DNA of 64,000 bases, from positions 2,221,900-2,285,899 of the forward strand of contig RPFO01000231.1 of assembly GCA_009746045.1 (NCBI GenBank). The letters run 5' to 3'. A program made the translations under genes and the position numbers. Position 1 is the first letter of the stretch, and each line of letters starts with the position of its first letter. The DNA is from Mesostigma viride. Lineage: Eukaryota > Streptophyta > Mesostigmatophyceae > Mesostigmatales > Mesostigmataceae. Under the pieces are notes generated by a model. It did no database searches, was not told where the DNA came from, and saw only the letters and a program-made list of their open reading frames with translations. Shown here piece by piece: positions 46,931 to 57,920 of this stretch.

Positions 46931-47394
46931 TTAATTGGGCGAGGGGTCCCTTGAGCTTGGGCGAGGTATTGGCGGACATGGAGGTTCTCCTGCTCCTTGG
47001 TCGCCTGCCGGATGCCGCCGAGTGGTATTCGTCTCTGAGGCGGGTGTACTAGCGAGCGGGGTCGCGGTTGTCGCGCAGGGCTTCAATGCCGGGCCTGGAT
47101 GACGGCGGGGAGCCGGTGCAGGCTGGTGAAGCGGGGCGGGCGGCCGGGGGGCAGCAGGGTCCCTGCCGCAGGCAGCTTGCCAGCGAGGTGCCGATCGAAG
47201 GGCCGATGCCGGGCCGCGGCAGCGGGCAGCCGGGCGTGGCTGGCCAGGATGTCCAGCTCGTCGACAAACTCCTCTGCCGCGCACTTGTGGGTTAAGGCCT
47301 CCAGAGCTTCGTCAGATTTCTCAAGCAACTGCAGTGTGCGCAAATCAGTTGCATGGTGCCATGTGCTTATAAAAGTGCGAGCTATAGGGGAATC
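46931..47394 (-). mobile_element. LINE ORF2 linker region (minus), left part
   Basis: The minus strand encodes RTLQLLEKSDEALEALTHKC, then EEFVDELDILASHARLPAAA and HLAGKLPAAGTLLPPGRPPR. It is homologous to the + strand at 57.94-58.25 kb. Interrupted at 47394 by the palindrome array. Confidence 0.7.
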
Positions 47395-48537
47395 AGTTAA
47401 GTAATGCAATACGCATTACTTTTGCATACTTGCAAGTATGCAAAAGTAATGCGTATTGCATTACTTAACTAAAATTGGGCCGCGTGGGGAAATCCGGCGT
47501 TCCGCACACACCGCTCGTTACCGAGGTGACTCGATTAATTACGACTCGGCTATTCCTATAAGATTGGCGTTCGCTCCTGGGGTACCGGGTTCGAATCCTC
47601 TCGGAGGCACGGAAATATTTGCGGCGGGTAGGCCTGGGAGGCCGAGTCGAAATATTTGTGGATTTCTATGTTTGGCGGAGGCCGGGTAGGCCAAGTCGAA
47701 ATAGGAATTACGGCGCGAGGCTGGGAATAGCCGAGTCGTAATTAATCGAGTCACCTCGGTAACGAGCGGTGTGTGCGGAACGCCGGATTTCCCCACGCGG
47801 CCCAATTTTAGTTAAGTAATGCAATACGCATTACTTTTGCATACTTGCAAGTATGCAAAAGTAATGCGTATTGCATTACTTAACTAAGATTGGCGTTCGC
47901 TCCTGGGGTACCGGGTTCGAATCCTCTCGGAGGCACGGAAATATTTGCGGCGGGTAGGCCTGGGAGGCCGAGTCGAAATATTTGTGGATTTCTATGTTTG
48001 GCGGAGGCCGGGTAGGCCAAGTCGAAATAGGAATTACGGCGCGAGGCTGGGAATAGCCGAGTCGTAATTAATCGAGTCACCTCGGTAACGAGCGGTGTGT
48101 GCGGAACGCCGGATTTCCCCACGCGGCCCAATTTTAGTTAAGTAATGCAATACGCATTACTTTTGCATACTTGCAAGTATGCAAAAGTAATGCGTATTGC
48201 ATTACTTAACTAAGATTGGCGTTCGCTCCTGGGGTACCGGGTTCGAATCCTCTCGGAGGCACGGAAATATTTGCGGCGGGTAGGCCTGGGAGGCCGAGTC
48301 GAAATATTTGTGGATTTCTATGTTTGGCGGAGGCCGGGTAGGCCAAGTCGAAATAGGAATTACGGCGCGAGGCTGGGAATAGCCGAGTCGTAATTAATCG
48401 AGTCACCTCGGTAACGAGCGGTGTGTGCGGAACGCCGGATTTCCCCACGCGGCCCAATTTTAGTTAAGTAATGCAATACGCATTACTTTTGCATACTTGC
48501 AAGTATGCAAAAGTAATGCGTATTGCATTACTTAACT
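47395..48537. mobile_element. Array of four perfect 76-bp palindromes enclosing three B-box-bearing units
   Basis: Identical palindromes (AGTTAAGTAATGCAATACGC ... ending TACTTAACT) lie at 47395-47470, 47810-47885, 48136-48211 and 48462-48537. The first spacer carries about 85-bp inverted repeats (ATTGGGCCGCGTGGGGAAAT at its left, reverse complement at its right). The next two spacers (326-bp period) lack the left arm and start at GATTGGCGTTCGCTCC. Each spacer centre has GGTTCGAATCC, a perfect pol III B box. A 5-bp direct repeat GAATC (47390-47394, 48538-48542) flanks the whole array. No coding capacity. Confidence 0.9.
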
Positions 48538-49117
48538 GAATCGCAGGCGGATGTGGGCGGTGACGATGCGGCGATGATCTGAGCGCACCAGGGAAATCAC
48601 GTGCGAGCGAGCAGGCTCTCGTACAGATCCTTGATGACGCTTGTTCACTACAACATAGTCAAGGCAGCGTTCAGTGCCAGTTGGCGAGGTGTGTGTGACC
48701 AGAGCATCATGACTATATGCGGAAAGCGGGTGTTGACAGTCAAGGCCGTGGCTGGCCAGGTCCGATGTCCAGCTCGTCGACAAACTCCTCTGGGCACCGC
48801 GCACTTGTGGGTTAAGGCCTCCAGAGCTTCGTCAGATTTCTCAAGCAACTGCAGTGTGCGCAAATCAGTTGCATGGTGCCATGTGCTTATAAAAGTGCGA
48901 GCTAGGGGAATCGCAGGCGGATGTGGGCGGTGACGATGCGGCGATGATCTGAGCGCACCAGGGAAATCACGTGCGAGCGAGCAGGCTCTCGTACAGATCC
49001 TTGATGAAGCTTGTTCACTACAACATAGTCAAGGCAGCGTTCAGTGCCAGTTGGCGAGGTGTGTGTGACCAGAGCATCATGACTATATGCGGAAAGCGGG
49101 TGTTGACAGTCACCAAA
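48538..49117 (-). mobile_element. LINE apurinic-endonuclease (EEP) C-terminus and tandem duplicate
   Basis: The minus strand encodes DCQHPLSAYSHDALVTHTSP, RCLDYVVVNK and LVRSDHRRIVTAHIRL. These are the last blocks of an endonuclease/exonuclease/phosphatase domain, with the catalytic S-D-H. The segment 48765-49117 duplicates 47250-47394 plus 48543-48749, giving an uninterrupted copy of the palindrome insertion site at 48900-48912. Confidence 0.8.
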
Positions 49118-49302
49118 TCGCATGTCGTAAGCAAATCAGCAAAACATTCTGCTGAGATGCCATGCCCTAGCTATTGCCAAGCCACAATCATCTTCCGCCC
49201 CATGGCAGGCCTTTTAGGTATGATACATCATGGTGGTCTGCACACAGCCCTTTACTTGAGGGAGCTTTTCTACCAGCTATGTAAGGTAGCTTCGACTCGA
49301 TG

Positions 49303-51290
49303 ATGTGGCTGACGGCGGAGCTCAGATCTTTTGCGTCTGATGAGCCCAAAATTCGGTCAGATCACTTGCATTTGATGCGCCTTTTTAAGACGCAACTGCC
49401 AGTATAATCGGTTACGGCTAAAACGCAGTATTGACAACGTTATGCACGTGACAAGCAGCTATGACGACTCCCAAAGCCAAGCGAGGTTTGGAAAAGGAGC
49501 TTTCCGGCTCCCAGCCCAACCCACTCGCCATCGTCCTTGCCCAGCCGTCTGGGCCCGCCAACCCACCGCCAGCAAACCCATCGCCCAGCGCCTCGCCCGA
49601 GCTCAAGAAACGCTGCCACGAACACAAATGGCGAAAGTACCTACCAGATTACGACCGCTTTTCTTTCAGCAACTGGCTGCAACTGACCAAAGAAGAATGC
49701 GCCGAAGTAGTGCGTTTCTTAGCCGCACAGGAACGCAAGCTCCATGGGGCCACAGGGCCCATCCCCGCCGACAACCTGGAGGCGTTCTTTGCCATGCCAG
49801 AGCTCTTGAAACCACCGCCTCAGTCGCTATCATGTGCAGCTTCTTCTTCCAGCTATACCTATGGACAAAATCGCCGCCAAGATCCGCGCCCCAGCCCAGC
49901 CTGCGCGGCCGACAGCCACATCGCAGCACTCCCTCTGCAAGCTAGGATGACATCCGAGCAGTGCTGGAGGAGCACGTGACCTGGCCATTGGCCGAGAAGC
50001 TGACCTCGCTGAACACGACGCTCAACACGATGGAGGCCCGGGTCTCCAATGTGGAAACCAAGGTCGTCTACAAGCTCCAACCCCAGTTTACGACGCTGCA
50101 CACCGCGGCACAGGCATCTGAGACGCACGCTGCACTTGTCTCTCGCCTAAACCAGGTGGAGGGCAAGTGCGGCGTGCTCATGAAGAAGCTTGAAGCCATC
50201 ACTGCCCACACCGAGGCCCTGGCCTCACAGGTCCCAAAGATAGCGGAGCAGACGGCCACCATCGCATCCCAGCCACCCCGGCTGGACTGCTGGTGACCTC
50301 CCGCCCCTCTTCTATGCGGACCTGCTGCGGACAGCGACCGCCTCCACCACCGACGCCATCGCTACGAAACTCCAGGAGCTTGAAGACCTCCCGCCAGGCA
50401 CAACAACGGGAGGCCACCGACCGCGCCCGCCGCGACTGCCGGGTGGTGCTGCGTCGTTTCCCCCAGAAGCCAGGTGAGACGTCAACCTCCCTTGCCGACA
50501 AGCTTAAGGACCAGCTCCTTACCCTCATGGGCCTGGTAGGTGAGGTAGAACTGCGCGTGGGTGCCACCGCCTTCCCCACTCACGGGACAAGGCGACTCCC
50601 CCAGCAGTCCTGCTCACCTTCCCCTCCCGTGAGGACAAGCAGCAGTTCCTCTCTCGTCGCAAGCGGTTGCACGACCTCACCTGGACGCTGGACGACGACC
50701 TGACCCCCGCTCAGCAGCAGCAGCGACGCGACCTGTGGCCAGAATACCTCCGCCACAAGCAGGACCCCCAGAAGCCCAAGGTGTACTGGAGGCGGGCGGG
50801 GACCTGATGATGATCAACCACAAGATGTGGACGCCCCCAGCGGGCTAGAATAGCTTGCATAATAGCCCTAGCTTGTATCCATTGGTAGTCACTACCGGCG
50901 CTATGGCAGCCATGCTTAGAATGTTTGCCCGTAGCTGTGCCATCATACCTAGTCACGTGCACCGCTAACGCACGGTACACAACCAGCCATAGTCTTAGCT
51001 TAGTCCTTGTATACAGCCATGCTACGTCCTGGCTATGATCAGATTACTTGCCCACGCTCCTTGTTATGCCATGCTCACATGGCGCTTATTGCACCCACAG
51101 ATTGCCGGATCGTTAGCGTGTCCGTTTAGCGTGTCCGAGTGCAGCTGTGGCATGCCTCTGGCATGAAGGAGAAAGGGGGTCTCTGCCCTTTCTTCCTGTT
51201 GTGCACACACAGGGATTAAAAGCACTTCGGTGCTCCGTGACTCCCCAATGGGAGCACGTGTTTAATTAATTAATTAATTAATTAATTAAT
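49303..51290 (+). mobile_element. LINE-type element with 5' UTR, ORF1 and 3' UTR but no ORF2
   Basis: The leader GGCTGACGGCGGAGCTCA is shared with 61000. ORF1 starts at 49461 (MTTPKAKRGLEKELSGSQPN) and continues across frameshifts near 49965 and 50295: LEEHVTWPLAEKLTSLNTTL (coiled coil), then FPSREDKQQFLSRRKRLHDL and TWTLDDDLTPAQQQQRRDLW. About 250 bp later comes the 3' UTR (51090-51250) with a long (TTAA)n tail at 51262-51291. The absence of endonuclease/RT suggests an ORF1-only non-autonomous derivative or an internal deletion. Confidence 0.7.
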
Positions 51291-51299
51291 CATGGTGGT

Positions 51300-51480
51300 C
51301 GCAGTCACGTGTTAATTAAGGTCATGGTGGTGCAGGTGCACCTTGTGCACCCAGCTAAGTAGGCCGGTGGCTGTTTACATCCCGGCCACCTGCTGGTTGT
51401 AGCCTAGAATGTATAAAAAACCATATGCCCCTTCTGAGGGATATGTTTTACATATGCTCCCCACGGAGATTAAAATTTTA
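51300..51480. repeat. Inverted copy of the CTCCGTGGGGAGCATATG repeat
   Basis: The minus strand matches 42040-42190, ending in TTAATTAA-type sequence at its 3' side. Confidence 0.65.
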
Positions 51481-51499
51481 GTTTAATTTACCAACCCTT

Positions 51500-52230
51500 C
51501 TGGGCCGGTTTGTCCTTGGGGCCAGGCCATGTCAGAATATGCCCTGGCTGGCCGAGCCGCTGGGGGCCGGCCAGACCAAGGGCAGTGTCTACGTCTGACT
51601 GGTTCGAGCAAGATGTCCTACAAAGCTATTCGATGCTGCCTAATCTCATTAGAAATGCGAGGCATACCCTTATACAAAGACTCTAGTGACCGTTGTTTGG
51701 AAGCCCCTACTTTCAGGACCTGTAGGAGCATCCTAGTTACTGTGCAGTTCAGCCGTGTGACCAGCTCGTCTGTGAGCGTCCAGGCCTCAGCCCCGTATGT
51801 GAGCACCGTGAGGACCAAGGCCTTGAAGAGCACTCGCTTGCAGTCCTCGCCTAGGTCCTTCGAGTGCCAGTAGGTGTTGAGCGAGCGGAGCCTAGCCCAG
51901 GCCAGGCCGATGCGGGTGTCCACATCGTCGGCAGTGTCAGGGAGCATGCTTCCCAGCAGTTTGAAGCGATCACAGAATGGGACCTCAGACCCATCGAGCA
52001 GCCACGAGAGTGTTAGGCGACTGGTAGCACCAATCACCATCGCCTGGGTTTTGACACTAATCTCCAGCCCCACCGCCCGAGCCTCCAAGCCCAGACAGTC
52101 CAACCAGGTCTGAATGTGCTCGGGTTGCTCAAGGAGGGTGGTATCATCCGCATAAATAATCAGGGCGGGCAGGCGATAACCAGGGCCATCGCCGCCTGTG
52201 CTACGGTGTGTGCCCGTGTACGCGAAGGAT
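51500..52230 (-). mobile_element. LINE reverse transcriptase fragment (minus), comparatively intact
   Basis: From about 52195 the minus strand reads LIIYADDTTLLEQPEHIQTW then LDCLGLEARAVGLEISVKTQ, later RFKLLGSMLPDTADDVDTRI, then VLTVLTYGAEAWTLTDEL and GMPRISNEIRQHRIAL. It includes the YADD box and the thumb/C-terminal region, with an open frame of 161 residues (51618-52103). It is homologous to 14.54-15.1 kb. Confidence 0.82.
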
Positions 52231-52339
52231 GGATCTAGCTTTCTAATTTAGGTTGCGGGCACCACGGCCTGCATGGTTATGGTTACCGAATTTGGTCACA
52301 CGAGGAGCCACAACCGACTTGGGGGCGGTAGATCAATCG

Positions 52340-52660
52340 GCGGGGGCGGGGGCGGGGGCGGGGGTGGGGGTGGGGGCGGGGGTGGGGGTGGGGGTGGGGG
52401 TGGCGGGGGCGGGGGCGGGGGCGGGGGCGGGGGCGGGGCGGGGACGGGAGGGGGAGTGGGTGGGTGGGCGGGCGGGCGGGCGGGCGGGCGGGCGGGCGGG
52501 CGGGCGGGCGGGCGGCGGGGGCGGGCGGGCGGGCGGGCGGGCGGGCGGGCGGCGGGCGGGCGGGCGGGCGGGCGGGCGGGCGGGCGGGCGGGCGAGCGGG
52601 CGGACGGGCGGGCGGGCGGGCGGGTGGGCGGGCGGGCAGGCGGGCGGACGGGCAGGCAGA
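52340..52660. repeat. (GGGGGC/T)n then (GGGC)n G-rich tract
   Basis: About 110 bp of GGGGGC/GGGGGT units pass into about 200 bp of GGGC units, all G-rich on the + strand. Long ORFs here are artefacts. Strong G-quadruplex potential. Confidence 0.95.
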
Positions 52661-53230
52661 GAGGTAGTGCCAGTGGGTTTCAATTGAATTCTTTTGAGCC
52701 GGTGGGGTACCACTTAGCATTAGCTTTCATGAGAATGGTATAGACAGACATCCTCAGCATACACATGAAAAACAAATTCACCGACTAAATGAGAGAATTA
52801 AAAAGTATAATTCACTACTGTGAGCTTGATAGTAGATAACATACCATTTAGAAAACATAAAAAAGAACATAACTTGAAAGCCTACACCAAACATGCATGC
52901 GCCTAGCAGCGTTGGTCTCACTGCATGGGCTTCTAAAAATTACCCACAGATACATTTGTTCCATGCTCCTAATTACAAAGCCTGTCGTTCCACACTTTCA
53001 ATATTCTTGGCTGACTACAACACTTGTGTTGCATGTGGGAGAAGGTTACTTGGGACAAAAACAACCGGTCATTTGAACAACGTTCAGCGTTGATCAGAGG
53101 GCATACCCCAATGACGCAAGTTGACGGCTTGAATTCCAAATCCCAAGCCCGCGTGCCCCTCTAAGTCTTACAATGATGCCCCCAGCGGCCAAATGCCCCA
53201 TGCCAACATATGTGCATGCCAACCATGGCA
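52661..53230. other. AT-rich intergenic, nothing recognised
   Basis: Short frames only; base composition is much more AT-rich than the LINE regions to the left. Confidence 0.4.
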
Positions 53231-53236
53231 CCTTCA

Positions 53237-53385
53237 CCGCCCCCGCCCCTGCCCCCGCCCCTGCCCCAGCCCCTGCCCCCGCCCCTGCCCCTGCCCCTGC
53301 CCCCGCCCCGCCCCGCCCCGCCCCGCCCCCGCCCGCCCCCGCCCCGCCGCCCCGCCCCCGCCCCGCCGCCCTTGCCCTCACCAGT
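53237..53385. repeat. (CCCCGC/CCCCTG)n tract
   Basis: About 150 bp of C-rich hexamer units, asymmetric in the opposite sense to 52340-52660. Confidence 0.93.
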
Positions 53386-53756
53386 ACCCGCATCCACATG
53401 CCATCATAGCATCCCCTTCCAGGCCCCCCACACGCCCTTCACTTCACACGAACTTCCTTTACTCCCTGCTGCCACCACCACCCCATCATGGCAACGCGAC
53501 CTAGGCCCACTGCATAACGACTCCGTCAATACTTAACTCGCGCCCATGTGTAATATTGAATTCCAAATTAAATGAATAACTTCTCTAAGGCAACTTTACA
53601 TTTCCTTAAGAAAAAAAAACTTCAACATGGAAATCGATTCTAGTTCGGATATATAACATGATAAAGATTGAAAAACATCCAAACACACTGCAGCTATCCA
53701 CAAGAAAGGGTAACGCAAGATATCAATGCCACACAAACAATATCTAGCCTTAATGT

Positions 53757-54249
53757 CCCTCCCTCCCTCCCTCCCTCCCTCCCTCCCTCCCTCCCTCCCT
53801 CCCTCCCTCCCTCCCTCCCTCCCTCCCTCCCTCCCTCCCTCCCTCCCTCCCTCCCTCCCTCCCTCCCTCCCTCCCTCCTCCCTCCCTCCCTCCCTCCCTC
53901 CCTCCCTCCCTCCCTCCCTCCCTCCCTCCCTCCCTCCCTCCCTCCCTCCCTCCCTCCCTCCCTCCCTCCCTCCCTCCCTCCCTCCCTCCTCCCTCCCTCC
54001 CTCCCTCCCTCCCTCCCTCCCTCCTCCCTCCCTCCCTCCCTCCCTCCCTCCCTCCCTCCCTCCCTCCCTCCCTCCCTCCCTCCCTCCCTCCCTCCCTCCC
54101 TCCCTCCCTCCCTCCCTCCCTCCTCCCTCCCTCCCTCCCTCCCTCCTCCCTCCTCCCTCCCTCCCTCCCTCCCTCCCTCCCTCCCTCCTCCCTCCCTCCC
54201 TCCCTCCCTCCCTCCCTCCCTCCCTCCCTCCCTCCCTCCTTCCCTCCCT
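53757..54249. repeat. (CCCT)n microsatellite, about 490 bp
   Basis: CCCT/CCTC units with about ten phase slips (TCCTCC). It is the longest simple repeat of the window. Confidence 0.96.
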
Positions 54250-56098
54250 CTTGCCTTGAGTCATTCATTCACGAGCCCCCGCTGGGGGGAACAAGGGTAG
54301 TCTTGCACTGGCAAGGGTAATCTTTTTGAACATTTGTAAGTCAGCAAGAAAACACATGGTATCAATCAAAGATAAAGTCAATGTAAATATATTTACATTA
54401 ATGATTATAGCTTCTAAATCACATTACGTTGCCTTCATTGTTGGGCTCAGAACACACCATGGCCAAGCCTACAATAGTCAGCGACTAAACCAGCGCAACG
54501 TCAATCATCATATAACACGGATTTCAAGGGTAAACATTATATGCAAAGGGAAGGTTCAGAAGAAAAAGCCGACGGACCATTGAACCCGTGCTCATGTAGA
54601 TGACCACACGTCAAAAAGGACGCCCTTCCCGTTATTTACCTATTTACCGTCACGAAAAAATTGCAGAAAAACAGCACAAAACCACGGCGAAGACCAGCAA
54701 ATGCCCAAGCAAATCTGTTCAAGAGCCGACTAGAACATGCCTCGACCTGCCAAATGAGGAAACTTCTATTGCAGCCTGCCAGGCAAAGCGATCAGAAGCC
54801 GACGCCGACGCTGATGTAAAAAAAAATTGGTGCAAGCAAAAGCTACACGCACGTTTGGATGGAAAAAAGCAACACATTCAACGCACATTCGCCTGGCATT
54901 GAATAAAACCGCGACACTTTCCAGGCTGCAAAAAGGAAATCGCTGCACAAAGATCCACGATTTCGACCGATATTCTAGACATCCTTGCGCTGAAACCATA
55001 ACCGACTAAAATTCATGTTTGATCTAACGTGAAAAATACGCATCGCCAAAACTAGGCGTTCCTACGTAACCAGCTGGCTTGCCTGCGGCATCTTGTGAAA
55101 TCTCAACAATCGAGGAGCGGCCATGCCTCACTGATGCCCACTTCATTAGTAGAATTATGTGCGCATCGCGTTCGACCCTCGACAGTCATCAGTCAATTGG
55201 ATCCCGCGCCAACAGCTGACCAGTCAAGACAAGAAAAAAATATTTCCACAAGAAAAAATATTTTATTTATTTTATTTTTATTTAAATTTTTTTTTTTTAC
55301 TATTTCCATGCCCTTGATAAGTACGGAGCCGGAACCAATGCCGGCGGAGCCACTTGTTAATTATCTTCTAGAAAGAAGTACGGAAGAAGAACGTTTACAA
55401 TGTAATTTCGGGGCCCTAACTTTGAAAATTACAGCCAGGTTACAGCAGTGTTACAGCCCTTATTTCATTATATACAAGGATCAGGCAAGGATAGATAAGA
55501 ATAACTGACGATAGGTAGACATTAATCTTATAAACACGGCCGGCACTTGGCAGTAAAATTGGCACTCAGCTGCTTTCTCTGACTCTCAGCAGCTGTTGCC
55601 GCGGCAATTCCCACATGTGATGAGCAATTACCCAGTCATTTAATAAAATATTGCAAAGGACGAAACAGTGTGACTGGGCGAACACTGCAGGCGAGTTGAT
55701 TTCTAATGTCCCTCCCATTCACCCTATCAATGCTCTGTTATAAACGACATCCCTTCCGTCAGGTTAATTGGTAGGTCGTGGGTAGTACTATCTATATTTC
55801 AAGCTTAGGTGGTAAAAATCGCTAAATTCCAGGCGGAAGATACGATTATATTAATCCCCACCGTCTGCGGTTGATCCTGTTCCACGGGCCGGCAAAGCGC
55901 TGATTGTCGAGCAATTTCAGCAGGCCCCAAAGCCCTCCTTTTTCCTTCTGCGCATAAGAGATCGAAACCGGTCGTGAAAGGGAAGATCAATTTGCTCAAA
56001 TAATAGTACCGTAATATACCTCAAACCACATGAAGATACACGGGCTGAGCAGAATGAAGGGAGTGCTGTTTTTCTTATAGTTTCTTTCCAAAGCACGA
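54250..56098. other. AT-rich upstream region of the GH172 gene
   Basis: A 137-codon frame at 55095-55508 (poly-T tract, no domain) and shorter frames are unconvincing. I see no RNA gene or transposon. Confidence 0.4.
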
Positions 56099-57202
56099 AT
56101 GAGGTATAATACTAGTAGTAGTGGTAACTTCAATGGCCTAGGCACAAACCTTGGCAATCTGGCGCGCCTGTCCAACGCCCAAAGCCGCTCAATATGCCCG
56201 GAAAACTTCACCGGCGAAAAAGGCAAGGGCGGCATGGCCACGGACGGCACGGGCGCCGAGTGTGCGCGCGATCTGGGGCGAGGATGGAAGATTTCCCCTT
56301 CAATCGCCATTCAACCTGGCGAGACATTTACCCTTGCGGATATTGAAGGATCAGGCGCCATTCAACAGATCTGGATGACGCCGACCGGCAACTGGCGCTA
56401 CAGCATTTTTCGCATCTATTGGGATGGCCAGGAACAACCCTCGGTAGAATGCCCGGTTGGTGACTTCTTCTGCATGGGGTGGGGCACCTTCTCTCCCCTC
56501 TCCTCGCTGGCGGTCTGTGTCAACCCTGGCAGTGCGTTTAACTGCTATTGGGAGATGCCCTTCCGCCACCGAGCCCGCATGACCATGACCAACATTGGTG
56601 AAGACGCTATGCTGCTCTACTACCAGATCAACTATACCTTGACCGAGGTGCCGAACGATTGCGCCTACTTCCACGCCCAGTTCCGCCGCACCAACCCGCT
56701 GGCCTACAAGGACGTCTACACCATTCTGGATGCGGTGCAAGGGCATGGTCACTACGTCGGCGTTTACGTGGCCTGGGGTACGAACAACTGCGGCTGGTGG
56801 GGAGAGGGAGAGCTGAAATTCTACATCGACGGCGACAAGGAGTGGCCCACCATCTGCGGCACCGGCACAGAGGACTACTTCTGTGGCTCCTACAATTTCG
56901 AGAACAGCCTGACCAAACAGTACCAAGAATTCACCACACCTTATTCCGGTCTCCACCAGGTCATCCGCCCAGATGGCGCCTATCGTTCCCAGCAGCGATT
57001 CGGCATGTACCGCTGGCACATCACGGACCCGATCCGCTTCCAGCAGGACCTGCGGGTAACCGTTCAGGCGCTGGGCTGGCGCAGCGGCCGGCGCTATCTG
57101 CCCCTGATGGATGACATTTCTTCGGTCGCGTTCTGGTACCAGACGCTTCCCACAGCCCCATTCCCCGCCTTGCCCGACAAAGATTGCCTGGAAGTGATCT
57201 AG
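56099..57202 (+). CDS. GH172 / DUF2961 glycoside hydrolase
   Basis: 367 residues, intronless. After a short host-like start (MRYNTSSSGN) the family begins with FNGLGTNLGNLARLSNAQSR, then ENFTGEKGKGGMA, PGETFTLADIEGSGAIQQIW, RIYWDGQEQPSVECPVGDFF, YYQINYTLTEVPNDCAYFHA and WWGEGELKFYIDGD, with the hallmark TICGTGTEDYFCGSYNFEN. Length and colinearity match full-size bacterial DUF2961 proteins, which CAZy groups as GH172 (fructo- and arabinofuranosidase-like and difructose-anhydride-forming enzymes). No signal peptide or anchor is visible, so it is probably intracellular. It has a clean stop at 57200-57202 and no frameshift, so it is likely functional. A eukaryotic copy in AT-rich surroundings suggests acquisition from bacteria; contamination is argued against by host-type repeats on both sides. 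Confidence 0.9.
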   Translation: MRYNTSSSGNFNGLGTNLGNLARLSNAQSRSICPENFTGEKGKGGMATDGTGAECARDLGRGWKISPSIAIQPGETFTLADIEGSGAIQQIWMTPTGNWRYSIFRIYWDGQEQPSVECPVGDFFCMGWGTFSPLSSLAVCVNPGSAFNCYWEMPFRHRARMTMTNIGEDAMLLYYQINYTLTEVPNDCAYFHAQFRRTNPLAYKDVYTILDAVQGHGHYVGVYVAWGTNNCGWWGEGELKFYIDGDKEWPTICGTGTEDYFCGSYNFENSLTKQYQEFTTPYSGLHQVIRPDGAYRSQQRFGMYRWHITDPIRFQQDLRVTVQALGWRSGRRYLPLMDDISSVAFWYQTLPTAPFPALPDKDCLEVI

Positions 57203-57920
57203 CGATGAAAGGGTTGTAGTAAATAAAGTAATGTATTATTAGGATGATGAGATTTAGATATAATCAAATAACTCACTTGAACCTGTATACCAAGCATGCT
57301 TTAATTCGAGTCAGCCTACCTTCACGCATCCTATCTTCCCATTTAGAACTGCATGTGGTATCGATGTGGTATGTGTGAGACAAATGAGTGGTATCGTAAT
57401 TGTGGCAATGTGGCAGTGAGAAACGGCTCGTGCAAGGCCTTGGCCTCATGAAGACACGACGCAGTTGCTCAATTTTCAATCACTACTTTTATTTTCATGG
57501 AATAGTTTTCTACTGCGTTTTGATGATCCCCGGCGAAATTGTACGCATATCGCGCCATCTGATGTTTGTGCACAAAATCTAAGGCTTTTCACTTGATTTC
57601 AGAATTGCATGAGTCGTCCTTAGCGCCTTGTCAGGTGGTTATACAGGAAACCCATCAACTTGAGCAGTTCTTGTCACAAGTTCAAAATGACCCACAACCA
57701 TGAGCATGCAGTGCATTGTCGTCACTGTGCAATTTAATCCATATGAATTAAGTGCGCGTCCGGAACGAATCGAGAATCTGTGGTCCATGGACATGGACCA
57801 CGGTAGACGTGTATAACTTCGTCAATTTTACAACCACTCATTTCGCTTCCAGCCATCAGCTTTCTCAGCCATAGCCAGATTCAGGCCAGCACGTCTATGG
57901 CTTTTGGATCTAGGTCATTT
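57203..57920. other. Intergenic, nothing recognised
   Basis: AT-rich, short frames only; AATAAAGTAATG about 20 bp past the GH172 stop could serve as a polyadenylation signal. Confidence 0.4.

Noticed and set aside
47568-47615. tRNA gene suggested by GGTTCGAATCC in each palindrome unit
   Set aside because: Only the B box matches; no acceptor, D or anticodon arm can be folded and the T stem pairs poorly.
52253-54300. Gly/Ala/Pro/Arg-rich and Pro-Ser-Leu ORFs
   Set aside because: Read through (GGGC)n, (CCCCGC)n and (CCCT)n tracts; no unique sequence is conserved.
55095-55508. 137-codon + ORF upstream of GH172
   Set aside because: AT-rich with a poly-T-encoded Phe run and no recognisable domain, start context or neighbour relation.
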